From: CAZVAN01 sp964625245
GTDB taxonomy: Bacteria; Patescibacteriota; Saccharimonadia; Saccharimonadales; UBA10212
Reading direction: 5' to 3'
NCBI GenBank assembly: GCA_964625245.1
Contig: CAZVAN010000019.1
Span: forward strand, 1 to 21,350
Length of the DNA: 21,350 nt
A model generated the notes under the pieces. It searched no databases and had not been told where the DNA came from. It was given only the letters and a program-made list of their open reading frames with translations. The position numbers and the translations under genes are program-made. Of this stretch, positions 1-4,802 are shown piece by piece; position 1 is the first letter of the stretch, and each line of letters opens with the position of its first letter.

Positions 1-60
1 ATTTGAACCAGGGACCAATCGGTTATGAGCCGACTGCTCTAACCACTGAGCTACATCCCC
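1..60 (-). tRNA. tRNA with CAU anticodon, 3' end cut off by window edge (probable tRNA-Ile2 or Met)
   Basis: On the minus strand, position 60 is the first base of an acceptor strand GGGGATG. It is followed by T8, A9, D-stem GCTC/GAGC, anticodon stem GTCGG/CCGAT (one G-U), loop CTCATAA (anticodon CAU), and T-stem CCTGG with T-loop TTCAAAT. The 3' T-stem strand and acceptor lie outside the window, so 60 of about 76 bases are visible. CAU is read as Met, or as Ile (AUA) after lysidine modification by TilS, which is encoded at 7404. The anticodon stem ending in G31-C39 resembles Ile2 tRNAs of Gram-positive bacteria more than typical elongator Met. That assignment is tentative because the acceptor pairs cannot be seen. 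Confidence 0.88.
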
Positions 61-81
61 TCGTCGGGCTACGACCTAATG

Positions 82-128
82 AGTTTAGCGTAAATTAACT
101 TCTGAATAAACTAATTTACGCTTAAACT
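82..128. promoter_or_regulatory. Symmetric divergent promoter inside a long inverted repeat
   Basis: Bases 83-97 (arm GTTTAGCGTAAATTA) pair with 112-127: 15 base pairs with one bulged T at 123 and a 14-base centre. Each outer edge carries a TAAACT hexamer facing outward, on the minus strand at 87-82 (toward the tRNA starting at 60) and on the plus strand at 123-128 (toward the structured RNA at 137). TAAACT also occurs at the -10 position of ruvB in this window. A weak plus -35 (TTCTGA, 100-105) lies 17 bases upstream of the plus -10. The repeat is seen directly; promoter function is inferred. Confidence 0.45.
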
Positions 129-136
129 TTACGGTC

Positions 137-335
137 GTGCCCTCCTCTCAATTTCGTGAACAGCAATGCTTGGTTCCCGAAATTGTTGAATTCATTATCT
201 CTTGGAGCTTGTAGTTTTTCAAACTAAGGCGAGGGACCAGATGACCTCGACTGTTTGAAAAACTAGGAGGAAGAGTTGGCAGAAGCTGAAAGTAAGCAGA
301 TTCATCTTGCGTATGGAAGCTGGTAGCCAACACTG
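137..335 (+). ncRNA. Candidate structured RNA or long structured leader, family unrecognised
   Basis: This gene-free stretch folds on paper into a compact multi-helix RNA. The closing helix is 141-145 with 266-270 (CCTCC/GGAGG). Hairpin 2 is 149-156 with 178-185 (CAATTTCG/CGAAATTG, 8 bp), extended by 158-161 with 173-176. Hairpin 3 is 212-224 with 253-265 (13 perfect bp), continued by 230-234 with 245-249 (CGAGG/CCTCG) around a 10-base loop. Hairpin 4 is 275-280 with 326-331 (GTTGGC/GCCAAC). Almost all pairs are Watson-Crick, so strand is not proven. Plus is preferred because a TAAACT -10 at 123-128 would start transcription near 135 and the ftsB-like gene begins at 353. I see no signature of RNase P RNA, tmRNA, SRP RNA or 6S RNA, and no U-tract terminator. 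It could be a cis-regulatory leader or a free-standing RNA. Confidence 0.4.
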
Positions 336-339
336 ACGA

Positions 340-345
340 TATAAC
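340..345 (+). promoter_or_regulatory. -10 hexamer TATAAC of ftsB-like gene
   Basis: TATAAC ends 7 bases before the GTG start at 353, which places the transcription start at or next to the start codon (leaderless). No convincing -35 is seen. The structured region just upstream could instead provide a longer transcript. Confidence 0.4.
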
Positions 346-352
346 AGAGATA

Positions 353-826
353 GTGAGCTATAATAATGCTGTGCGTAATGAAATTCTGGCTTATGCAAAA
401 AGTTTCCTGAACTCGTTTCGGGATATCCGAAATGTAGTGCTTTATATATTTGCCGTAATAGTGCTAGCTATAACCTGGAGCAGTATTAAAACTGTCCAGA
501 TAAATTACGGATTGCAAAAGCAAATATCCGTACTGAACCAGCAGAATGATGTGCTGCAACTCGAGAACCAGAACGCTGTACTCCAAAATCAGTACTACCA
601 AACAAACCAGTATCTAGATTTGGCGGCTAGGCAAAATCTCGGCCTGGCGGGTCCAGGCGAGAAAGTCATGTTGGTTCCTAAAGCTGTGGCTTTAAAATAC
701 GTAGATCAATCTTTGATTACAAAAGCTTCCACCCAAGCTACCACGGCCGACAACCGCTCGAAATACGTCAAAAACCTGGAAACCTGGCGCGATTTTCTCT
801 TGGGCCGAAAAATTTTTCAGGACTAG
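353..826 (+). CDS. FtsB/DivIC-like septum formation initiator protein
   Basis: This 157-residue protein has a short cytoplasmic N-terminus, one membrane helix at about residues 27-45 (VVLYIFAVIVLAI) and a Q/N-rich coiled coil at about 50-88. It then carries the family signature around YLDLAARQNLGLAGPGEKV, equivalent to the ARxxLGLxxPGE block of FtsB/DivIC. In other bacteria this family bridges FtsL and the FtsQ/DivIB complex and helps activate septal peptidoglycan synthesis. The protein is longer than E. coli FtsB (about 100 residues) because of an N-terminal extension and a C-terminal tail of about 45 residues. The start is GTG, 7 bases after TATAAC, with no Shine-Dalgarno sequence. It follows the structured RNA candidate and precedes an independently promoted flavin-binding gene. 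Confidence 0.85.
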   Translation: MSYNNAVRNEILAYAKSFLNSFRDIRNVVLYIFAVIVLAITWSSIKTVQINYGLQKQISVLNQQNDVLQLENQNAVLQNQYYQTNQYLDLAARQNLGLAGPGEKVMLVPKAVALKYVDQSLITKASTQATTADNRSKYVKNLETWRDFLLGRKIFQD

Positions 827-835
827 ATCTAAGCC

Positions 836-863
836 TTGCAGGGTTGGCAGATGTTGTTATGCT
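836..863 (+). promoter_or_regulatory. Promoter of split-barrel gene, leaderless
   Basis: TTGCAG (836-841), a 16-base spacer, and TATGCT (858-863) with an upstream TG one base away (extended -10). Only 6 bases separate the -10 from the ATG at 870, so the predicted mRNA has essentially no leader. Confidence 0.6.
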
Positions 864-869
864 GATGAT

Positions 870-1358
870 ATGGCAGTTACCTCAAATTTTAAGAACCCAA
901 ACATAGCCAACTTTCTCAAGCGTAATCACATCGCGGTTCTAGCTACAGCTAACAAAGAGACCGCACAGCCCCACGCCACAGCCATCTATTATGCAACTGA
1001 TTCGCAGATGAACCTCTTTTTTGTTACTAAGGAGAAGACTACTAAGAACAAGAACCTTATCCAAAATCCTAAAGCAGCTGTGGCGATTTATGAAGCCGAA
1101 ACCCAGACCACAATTCAAATTACCGGGCCCGTAAGCCGGATAGAGGATCAAACGATGCTAGAAAAGTCTCTTCTGATTATGTCTAAATATTCCAAGCAAA
1201 CAGCCCAGACTGAAGAGACACCCCTTTCAAAGCTAGATGCCGGTGAATATATTTTGTATAAACTCTGGCCTCAGACCATCCGCATGGGTGAATACAAGTA
1301 TGGTCCCAGGAATCAGATATTTGATACGGCAACTCCAGCCGAGGAATCTCTGGAGTAA
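870..1358 (+). CDS. Pyridoxamine 5'-phosphate oxidase family protein (FMN-binding split barrel)
   Basis: 162 residues. The N-terminal half follows the split-barrel pattern: a helix (NIANFLKRNHIAVLAT), then strands containing PHATAIYYATDSQMNLFFVTK and KNLIQNPKAAVAIYE, then an ITGPVSRIED strand, as in the Pfam Putative_PNPOx group. Members usually bind FMN, F420 or haem as dimers in the cytoplasm. True pyridoxamine-phosphate oxidases are about 200 residues or longer with a C-terminal dimerisation domain that is absent here, so general flavin-dependent reductase or stress roles are more likely than vitamin B6 synthesis. It has its own leaderless promoter and ends 5 bases before the tRNA-fMet promoter. 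The substrate cannot be told from sequence. Confidence 0.8.
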   Translation: MAVTSNFKNPNIANFLKRNHIAVLATANKETAQPHATAIYYATDSQMNLFFVTKEKTTKNKNLIQNPKAAVAIYEAETQTTIQITGPVSRIEDQTMLEKSLLIMSKYSKQTAQTEETPLSKLDAGEYILYKLWPQTIRMGEYKYGPRNQIFDTATPAEESLE

Positions 1359-1362
1359 CAGA

Positions 1363-1391
1363 TTGACAAAAATCTCCTAACAGATTAGAAT
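1363..1391 (+). promoter_or_regulatory. Near-consensus sigma70-type promoter of tRNA-fMet
   Basis: TTGACA (1363-1368), a 17-base spacer, and TAGAAT (1386-1391). The predicted start is near 1398, about 16 bases before the tRNA. It is the best-matching promoter in the window together with the one at 4563. Confidence 0.8.
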
Positions 1392-1413
1392 AACTCACTG
1401 GCCTAAAAGATAA

Positions 1414-1488
1414 CGCGGGGTGGAGCAGCGGCAGCTCGCATGGCTCATAACCATGAGGTCAGAGGTTCGAGTCCTCTCCCCGCTACCA
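1414..1488 (+). tRNA. Initiator tRNA-fMet (CAU), CCA encoded
   Basis: 75 bases. Acceptor CGCGGGG pairs with CCCCGCT except 1-72, which is C x U. The D-stem is GAGC/GCTC with A11-U24, the anticodon stem CATGG/CCATG, the loop CTCATAA and the T-stem AGAGG/CCTCT; A73 and CCA are encoded. The unpaired 1-72 position, A11-U24 and the overall match to the E. coli initiator (CGCGGGGTGGAGCAG start) identify it as initiator. It differs from the usual initiator in the anticodon stem: 29-41 is U-A, so only two of the three signature G-C pairs are present. The D-loop is short (7 bases). Its 3' end is repeated at 1640 and 2671. Confidence 0.95.
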
Positions 1489-1493
1489 CGAAA
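1471..1493 (+). repeat. tRNA-fMet 3'-end repeat, copy 1 (inside the functional tRNA)
   Basis: Bases 1471-1493, covering part of the T-loop, the 3' T-stem and acceptor strands, CCA and five flanking bases (CGAAA), recur exactly (23 of 23) at 1640-1662 and partly at 2671-2690. This is the usual position of attachment cores used by tRNA-targeting site-specific recombinases. Confidence 0.85.
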
Positions 1494-1526
1494 AGAGTCC
1501 GACCTTGTGTCGGGCTTTTTTCGTGG
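1485..1526 (+). terminator. Rho-independent terminator of tRNA-fMet
   Basis: GTCCGAC (1497-1503) pairs with GTCGGGC (1509-1515) around CTTGT, followed by six T (1516-1521). Flanking CCACGAAAAG and TTTTTTCGTGG extend the stem, so it may work in both directions. Confidence 0.85.
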
Positions 1527-1639
1527 CCGGAGAAGGGCGAGAACCGTATGGCAAAGCCAAGATTCGGGCGCCAACGAGTTGCGCGCAGGAATTTATTCCG
1601 AGCACAGCGAGTGCGTCTGAGTCTGCGAAGCATAAGATT
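1527..1639. other. Spacer between first and second tRNA 3'-end copies, no gene seen
   Basis: About 113 bases with no credible ORF. It includes the GAGCAC-type motif at 1600-1616. Together with the terminator it makes the 169-base unit between repeat copies 1 and 2. It could be a decayed insert or a minimal non-coding element. Confidence 0.5.
1600..1616. repeat. GAGCAC(A/G)GCGAGTGCGT motif, copy 1
   Basis: A 17-base motif, GAGCACAGCGAGTGCGT, that recurs at 5019-5035 with one mismatch. It contains GCAC/GTGC as a short inverted repeat. In both places it lies downstream of a CAU tRNA and just before a second copy of that tRNA's 3' region. Function unknown. Confidence 0.6.
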
Positions 1640-1662
1640 GTCCTCTCCCCGCTACCACGAAA
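1640..1662 (+). repeat. tRNA-fMet 3'-end repeat, copy 2 (possible attachment site)
   Basis: Exact 23-base copy of 1471-1493, 169 bases downstream of it, outside any complete tRNA. Together with the 5 bases before it (AGATT), it also matches copy 3 over 19 of 20 positions (1635-1654 against 2671-2690). Confidence 0.85.
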
Positions 1663-1673
1663 GAATTACGAAT

Positions 1674-1703
1674 AGAGATTGGTTACCGAACTAGTCTCTT
1701 TTT
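1674..1703 (+). terminator. Probable terminator after second tRNA 3'-end copy
   Basis: AGAGATTGGTT (1674-1684) pairs with AACTAGTCTCT (1689-1699), 11 bp including two G-U, loop ACCG, followed by a T-run through 1703. It lies 11 bases after repeat copy 2, in the same relative place as a tRNA terminator, and isolates the ATP-grasp promoter from upstream transcription. Confidence 0.7.
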
Positions 1704-1762
1704 GATTTGAGTCTGAATTCATCTCTGTTATTTAAGTTCCAGTTCCTGCTAGGGCCTTAGGA

Positions 1763-1768
1763 TATACT
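1763..1768 (+). promoter_or_regulatory. -10 hexamer TATACT of ATP-grasp gene
   Basis: TATACT ends 7 bases before the ATG at 1776, giving a leaderless or nearly leaderless message. No clear -35 at standard spacing. Confidence 0.5.
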
Positions 1769-1775
1769 GAACATA

Positions 1776-2660
1776 ATGAAAAATAAGTATTCTGTTTGTT
1801 TGGTCACCTTTAAGGAAGGGTCTGATTTAACTGCGAGCGATGAGTTATTTTCAAAGAGCTTAGGTAGACTAGGTATTAGAGCAGAAGTGCATTCCTGGGA
1901 TGATTCTGATGTTGATTGGCAGCTATTCGATGCTGTAGTTCTTAGGTCTTGCTGGGACTATCACTATCGACCCCATGAGTTCGCCGAATGGATTAATGGT
2001 TTGAAAACAAAGAACGTTAACTTAATAAATACCTATGATTTGGTTTTTTGGAACATGCACAAATCATATCTACTTGAACTTGAAAGAAAAGGTATAAGCA
2101 TTGTACCAACTGTGTATCTAAAAATGGGCTCAAATGCGCACCCTTCAATCCTTAACGAGAGAGGATGGAACAAAATTGTAGTAAAGCCAGCCATCGGTAC
2201 TTCTGCCTATGAGATATTTAGTGGATGGGTTGGTGATCCCAAGGTACTCACTAAACTGGAACAGCTTTTATTAGACCAGGATGTGCTAGTTCAACCACTA
2301 ATGGAGGAAGCCAGTCAAGTGGGTGAGTACTCATCAGTGTTCTTCGATGGTTCATATAGCCACACCGTTCTTAAGAAACCTAAAGAAGGCGACTTCCGTT
2401 CAAACTATGAGCAAGGGGGGACTGCCTCAGCTGTTGAACAGGATGATGTAACTATCAAAGAACTTCAAAAAATACTTGAGTTGCTATCGCCGACCCCTCT
2501 ATATGCTCGTGTTGACTATTTGATGAGAGATGAACAGCCAATCCTGATGGAACTAGAGCTCATTGAACCAGGTTTATATATGGATCTATTTCCGCCATCT
2601 GCAGAAAGCTTTGCCAATCAACTCAGGCTCAAACTTAAAAGTTCCACTATTGCTCGGTAG
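1776..2660 (+). CDS. ATP-grasp ligase related to DcsG/RimK-type enzymes, probable cassette gene
   Basis: 294 residues. An N-terminal pre-ATP-grasp domain carries LRSCWDYH (56-63), the motif typical of the DcsG-like group (O-ureido-serine cyclo-ligase relatives). Next come WNMHKSYL (92-99), the ATP-grasp strand VVKPAIG (135-141), GEYS (183-186), RVDYL (245-249) and the metal-binding acidic block around MELELIEPG (258-266). Such enzymes use ATP to make an acyl-phosphate and form an amide or peptide-like bond; the substrate here is unknown. No partner biosynthetic genes adjoin it. It stands alone between two tRNA-fMet 3'-end copies (1640-1662 and 2671-2690), with its own upstream terminator and promoter, which suggests a mobile or accessory cassette. 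Some stretches are clearly AT-rich (2041-2100 has 19 G+C of 60). Confidence 0.82.
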   Translation: MKNKYSVCLVTFKEGSDLTASDELFSKSLGRLGIRAEVHSWDDSDVDWQLFDAVVLRSCWDYHYRPHEFAEWINGLKTKNVNLINTYDLVFWNMHKSYLLELERKGISIVPTVYLKMGSNAHPSILNERGWNKIVVKPAIGTSAYEIFSGWVGDPKVLTKLEQLLLDQDVLVQPLMEEASQVGEYSSVFFDGSYSHTVLKKPKEGDFRSNYEQGGTASAVEQDDVTIKELQKILELLSPTPLYARVDYLMRDEQPILMELELIEPGLYMDLFPPSAESFANQLRLKLKSSTIAR

Positions 2661-2670
2661 AGTAGCCAAC

Positions 2671-2690
2671 AGATTGTTCTCTCCCCGCTA
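2671..2690 (+). repeat. tRNA-fMet 3'-end repeat, copy 3 (degenerate)
   Basis: This matches 1635-1654 at 19 of 20 positions (one C to T) and ends in CCCCGCTA, so it also copies the tRNA T-stem and acceptor strand without the CCA. It begins 11 bases after the ATP-grasp stop codon. Similarity stops at 2690. Confidence 0.8.
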
Positions 2691-2712
2691 GCGCTTCACT
2701 CATGCCTAAATC

Positions 2713-2756
2713 CCTGTACTTTTACAGGAGCATATTTTATTATTGGCTCAATAATA
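2713..2756. terminator. Two consecutive small hairpins, possible weak terminator or operator
   Basis: CCTGTA (2713-2718) pairs with TACAGG (2723-2728). TATTATTG (2738-2745) pairs perfectly with CAATAATA (2749-2756) around GCT. Neither has a proper T-run. They lie between the cassette end and the next gene, so they may end ATP-grasp transcription or overlap the promoter of the membrane-protein gene. Confidence 0.35.
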
Positions 2757-2775
2757 GCTAGTTAAAAGGAAAAAC

Positions 2776-3546
2776 ATGAACACCGAACAACTAAAGAAAC
2801 TTTCTATACAGGTTATGATTGGCGGTCTGATAGGCGCCGCCGTGATTGCCGTTATTGCGGTGCTTGCCGGCAGCTTTAGTGATACTTTCGAAAAAGCCCT
2901 CGTTACCCTACTTCTTGTGATGGTCCATGCGCTGGCGTGTCTTGGTTTTGTTGAACAAACTGCCAAAACGTCAAACAATAACTTCAAATTTTTTGAAAAT
3001 TCAGTTTTCTTTCTTATAGTCCTTAGTTTCTTTACGTCCATTTTTGGCGTCTGGGGTGTGCTGGAAGGAAGCTTAGTCGCCAAATTATATGGAACCTACT
3101 TTGTTTTATTGTTTGCATGCTTGCATGGGCAAATGCTTTCTCAGACAAAGGGTAAACAGTTAAATATAGACAATATTGTTAACGCCAACTATGCATTGAT
3201 GTCTGTTGTGATATTGCTCATTCTTCCGTTAATATGGTCCTTGTCCTCTAGTTTTGCCAGCATTTACTACAGAATTCTTGCTGCCTGCGGTATAGTTGAC
3301 GCCACCCTAACTATTCTGGCGGTAATACTTCATAGGATGTATATCCAAAGACATCCGGAGGTCATAAGCGCTATCTATAGCGTAACACCGCAGTTTGATG
3401 CAAGCGGCCACCCAGTTCCCGTTGCTCAAGCGCAGGTCCAGAAGCGCCACCTTCATCCTCTGATATGGCTGCTTGCGATATTCTTAATCGGTCAGCTTGT
3501 AATCTCAGTTCTGTTCGCTGCGTTTGGCGCGTTCTATAATCACTAG
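2776..3546 (+). CDS. Polytopic membrane protein of unknown function
   Basis: 256 residues with about seven hydrophobic segments: roughly 10-32, 38-60, 72-95, 98-118, 136-158, 160-183 and 228-250. No catalytic or transporter motif is recognised. Between segments 6 and 7 there is a soluble stretch (about 188-225) with proline and glutamine (DASGHPVPVAQAQVQ). The ATG is supported by a Shine-Dalgarno-like AAAAGGA (2764-2770) five bases upstream, unlike most genes here, which lack one. It follows the tRNA-fMet/ATP-grasp region and converges with the HIT gene 30 bases downstream. Real as a gene by length and composition; the role is not identified. Confidence 0.75.
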   Translation: MNTEQLKKLSIQVMIGGLIGAAVIAVIAVLAGSFSDTFEKALVTLLLVMVHALACLGFVEQTAKTSNNNFKFFENSVFFLIVLSFFTSIFGVWGVLEGSLVAKLYGTYFVLLFACLHGQMLSQTKGKQLNIDNIVNANYALMSVVILLILPLIWSLSSSFASIYYRILAACGIVDATLTILAVILHRMYIQRHPEVISAIYSVTPQFDASGHPVPVAQAQVQKRHLHPLIWLLAIFLIGQLVISVLFAAFGAFYNH

Positions 3547-3576
3547 AAGTTACTAGTCTTTATTTTGCCCATCGAA

Positions 3577-4002
3577 CTAGACTTTTACTGAATTTATTTC
3601 GTCTACTAAATTCTTGACCTCTTGATCGGACAATACCCTTCTCTCATTGCCCTTGTGATCTAAATCTCCAATATGGGTATTTGGAATAATATGATAATGC
3701 AAATGACTAATAGTCTTTGCGTGGTCTTCGCCTTCACGAACAATTACAGTGAAATCCTTGTAACCTAACTTTTTAATAATTGTCATTGCCTTACCGACAA
3801 GGAGATCAACTTCCTCTTTTTCATTGATATCTAAATCGAACAAAGAAGTTCTATGCTTTTTGGGGATAACAAGCAAATGGTGTTTATGGTAAGGCGCCCA
3901 CGCATAAGTTAGGTAGCAGTTTTCTGTACTGAGAATTACTCGGTCAGAGACGTTACAAAACGGACACCGGGTTAAGCTCTTTAGATAGTCTTGATATAGC
4001 AT
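3577..4002 (-). CDS. HIT-family hydrolase/transferase
   Basis: 141 residues. The histidine-triad motif is HLHYHIIP (100-107), with the catalytic His being one of H100/H102/H104. An N-terminal CPFC (13-16) and H50 (PKKH) probably form the zinc site found in many bacterial HIT proteins. HIT proteins hydrolyse or transfer nucleoside-phosphate substrates (for example AMP-lysine or dinucleoside polyphosphates), and the exact substrate cannot be read from sequence. The length is normal for the family. It lies downstream of the RRM gene on the same strand but is separated by a terminator and has its own -10 (TATACT on minus, 4012-4017). Confidence 0.9.
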   Translation of the reverse strand: MLYQDYLKSLTRCPFCNVSDRVILSTENCYLTYAWAPYHKHHLLVIPKKHRTSLFDLDINEKEEVDLLVGKAMTIIKKLGYKDFTVIVREGEDHAKTISHLHYHIIPNTHIGDLDHKGNERRVLSDQEVKNLVDEINSVKV

Positions 4003-4011
4003 GCACCTAAC

Positions 4012-4017
4012 AGTATA
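4012..4017 (-). promoter_or_regulatory. -10 hexamer TATACT of HIT gene
   Basis: TATACT on the minus strand, 9 bases before the ATG at 4002-4000, leaving a leader of only a few bases. The -35 is unclear. Confidence 0.45.
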
Positions 4018-4058
4018 TGGTAATTGGCGGTGGCATATGTAATCATCCGTCTGTAATC

Positions 4059-4093
4059 AAAAAAACTCCCGAGCTAAGAGCGCGGGAGTTTTT
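4059..4093 (-). terminator. Rho-independent terminator of RRM gene
   Basis: AAAAACTCCCG (4061-4071) pairs perfectly with CGGGAGTTTTT (4083-4093). GCT/AGC extends the stem inside after one mismatch. On the minus strand a run of seven T follows (complement of 4059-4065). It begins 19 bases after the RRM stop codon. Confidence 0.88.
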
Positions 4094-4111
4094 CTTTACA
4101 ACTGGTAAAAA

Positions 4112-4384
4112 TTACCAGTTGTTGCGTGCAGGGCGGTCCTCTTTTGGACGAGCCTCTGCGACGGAGATGGCGCGGCCACCAAGATCAGAGCCGTTTAGGG
4201 CTTTCTCGGCTGCTTTGCCTTCGTCGTCTTTTTCAAACTCTACGAATCCGAAGCCCTTACTGCGGCCGCTTTCACGGTCACGGACAACAGTAGCGGAAGC
4301 TACGGTGCCATGGGCTGCGAACAATTCTTTGAGTTCGTCATCGGTGGTTGCGAAGGGCAATCCACCTACAAATAGTTTGTACAT
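4112..4384 (-). CDS. Small RNA-binding protein with a single RRM domain
   Basis: 90 residues, essentially one RNA-recognition motif. RNP2 is KLFVGGLP (3-10) and RNP1 is KGFGFVEF (43-50), with conserved aromatic residues in both. These contact single-stranded RNA. A short basic tail (ARPKEDRPARNNW) follows. Single-RRM proteins like this are common in cyanobacteria and CPR bacteria and are thought to act in post-transcriptional control or cold adaptation; its targets here are unknown. The start is supported by AAAAGGA a few bases upstream of the ATG. It is a monocistronic unit with a strong terminator. Confidence 0.95.
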   Translation of the reverse strand: MYKLFVGGLPFATTDDELKELFAAHGTVASATVVRDRESGRSKGFGFVEFEKDDEGKAAEKALNGSDLGGRAISVAEARPKEDRPARNNW

Positions 4385-4562
4385 CTAGAATCCTTTTAGA
4401 TTACTTCTGCTAGGTACGACCCTTACAGTCTGGTATTTCGTGCAGAGGGTATGTAAGTAACCTCGAACAACTCTAGACCAAGAACAGATAAGAACCTAAC
4501 ATCGCTAGTTAAACACTTAGTTCACTAAATAGCAAGGGGAATTAACACAAACATTAAAGGCA
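4385..4562. other. Intergenic region, no gene seen
   Basis: About 180 bases between the RRM start and the promoter at 4563. No ORF of interest, no tRNA and no strong hairpin were found, only short inverted repeats such as TTAGT/ACTAA near 4520. It presumably holds the RRM promoter on the minus strand (a TAATCT at 4403-4398 is possible). Confidence 0.4.
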
Positions 4563-4590
4563 TTGACTTTTAAGCAGAAGCATGTATAAT
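4563..4590 (+). promoter_or_regulatory. Strong sigma70-type promoter before a micro-ORF
   Basis: TTGACT (4563-4568), 16-base spacer, perfect TATAAT (4585-4590). The predicted start is near 4597, giving a leader of about 42 bases before the ATG at 4639. Confidence 0.75.
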
Positions 4591-4638
4591 AATGGGCAAG
4601 ACCGATAAAACAAAAACAACTAAATAAAGGGCGAAAAA

Positions 4639-4713
4639 ATGAACCAATTAGCTTATGAACTGGTGCCTACAATTGACTCACAAATTCTAGCCGTAGACGA
4701 CCTTTTGATTTAA
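4639..4713 (+). CDS. Candidate 24-residue micro-protein or leader peptide
   Basis: A 24-codon ORF starting MNQLAYELVPTIDSQ and ending in an acidic-hydrophobic tail (AVDDLLI). It is preceded by AAAGGG about 7 bases before the ATG and by one of the two best promoters in the window. No family is recognised. It is not strongly hydrophobic or basic, so a membrane toxin or ribosomal peptide is not suggested. No terminator separates it from tRNA-Met at 4803, although a second promoter lies at 4755. Alternatives are a leader peptide, a small RNA with an incidental ORF, or the decayed start of a longer gene. Confidence 0.4.
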   Translation: MNQLAYELVPTIDSQILAVDDLLI

Positions 4714-4751
4714 ATGTTAAATCTAATAACACCTCTCGCAAGCTGTTTTTA

Positions 4752-4760
4752 TGCTATAAT
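4752..4760 (+). promoter_or_regulatory. Extended -10 promoter of tRNA-Met
   Basis: TGC followed by TATAAT (4755-4760) is an extended -10 with a poor -35. The predicted start near 4767 gives a tRNA precursor leader of about 36 bases. Confidence 0.6.
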
Positions 4761-4776
4761 CCCCCTGTTGCGGTCG

Positions 4777-4795
4777 TATCTTTGACGCAAAGATA
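4777..4795 (+). other. Perfect hairpin in the tRNA precursor leader
   Basis: TATCTTTG (4777-4784) pairs with CAAAGATA (4788-4795) around ACG. It ends 7 bases before the mature tRNA 5' end and has no T-run, so it is a processing or folding element rather than a terminator. Confidence 0.5.
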
Positions 4796-4802
4796 GCAGC
4801 GA

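Noticed and set aside
148..333. 61-codon ORF on the minus strand
   Set aside because: It lies wholly in the structured RNA region; its composition is not protein-like and it has no promoter or ribosome site.
137..335. Structured region as tmRNA, RNase P RNA, SRP RNA or 6S RNA
   Set aside because: No tRNA-like ends or tag ORF, no P4-type conserved bases, no SRP tetraloop core, and it is not a single long hairpin.
1420..1694. Overlapping ORFs on both strands across the tRNA-fMet region
   Set aside because: They run through the tRNA and its terminator, resemble no protein and have no start signals.
1471..2690. Insertion sequence around the ATP-grasp gene
   Set aside because: No transposase and no terminal inverted repeats. 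The flanking repeats are copies of a tRNA end, which fits site-specific recombination better.
3547..3584. Inverted repeat between the 2776 membrane gene and the HIT gene as a terminator
   Set aside because: AAGT-CTAG pairs with CTAG-ACTT only with a two-base bulge, and the T-run is short; too weak to list.
4017..4388. 123-codon plus-strand ORF opposite the RRM gene
   Set aside because: It is the antisense shadow of a clear RRM protein and includes the terminator hairpin.
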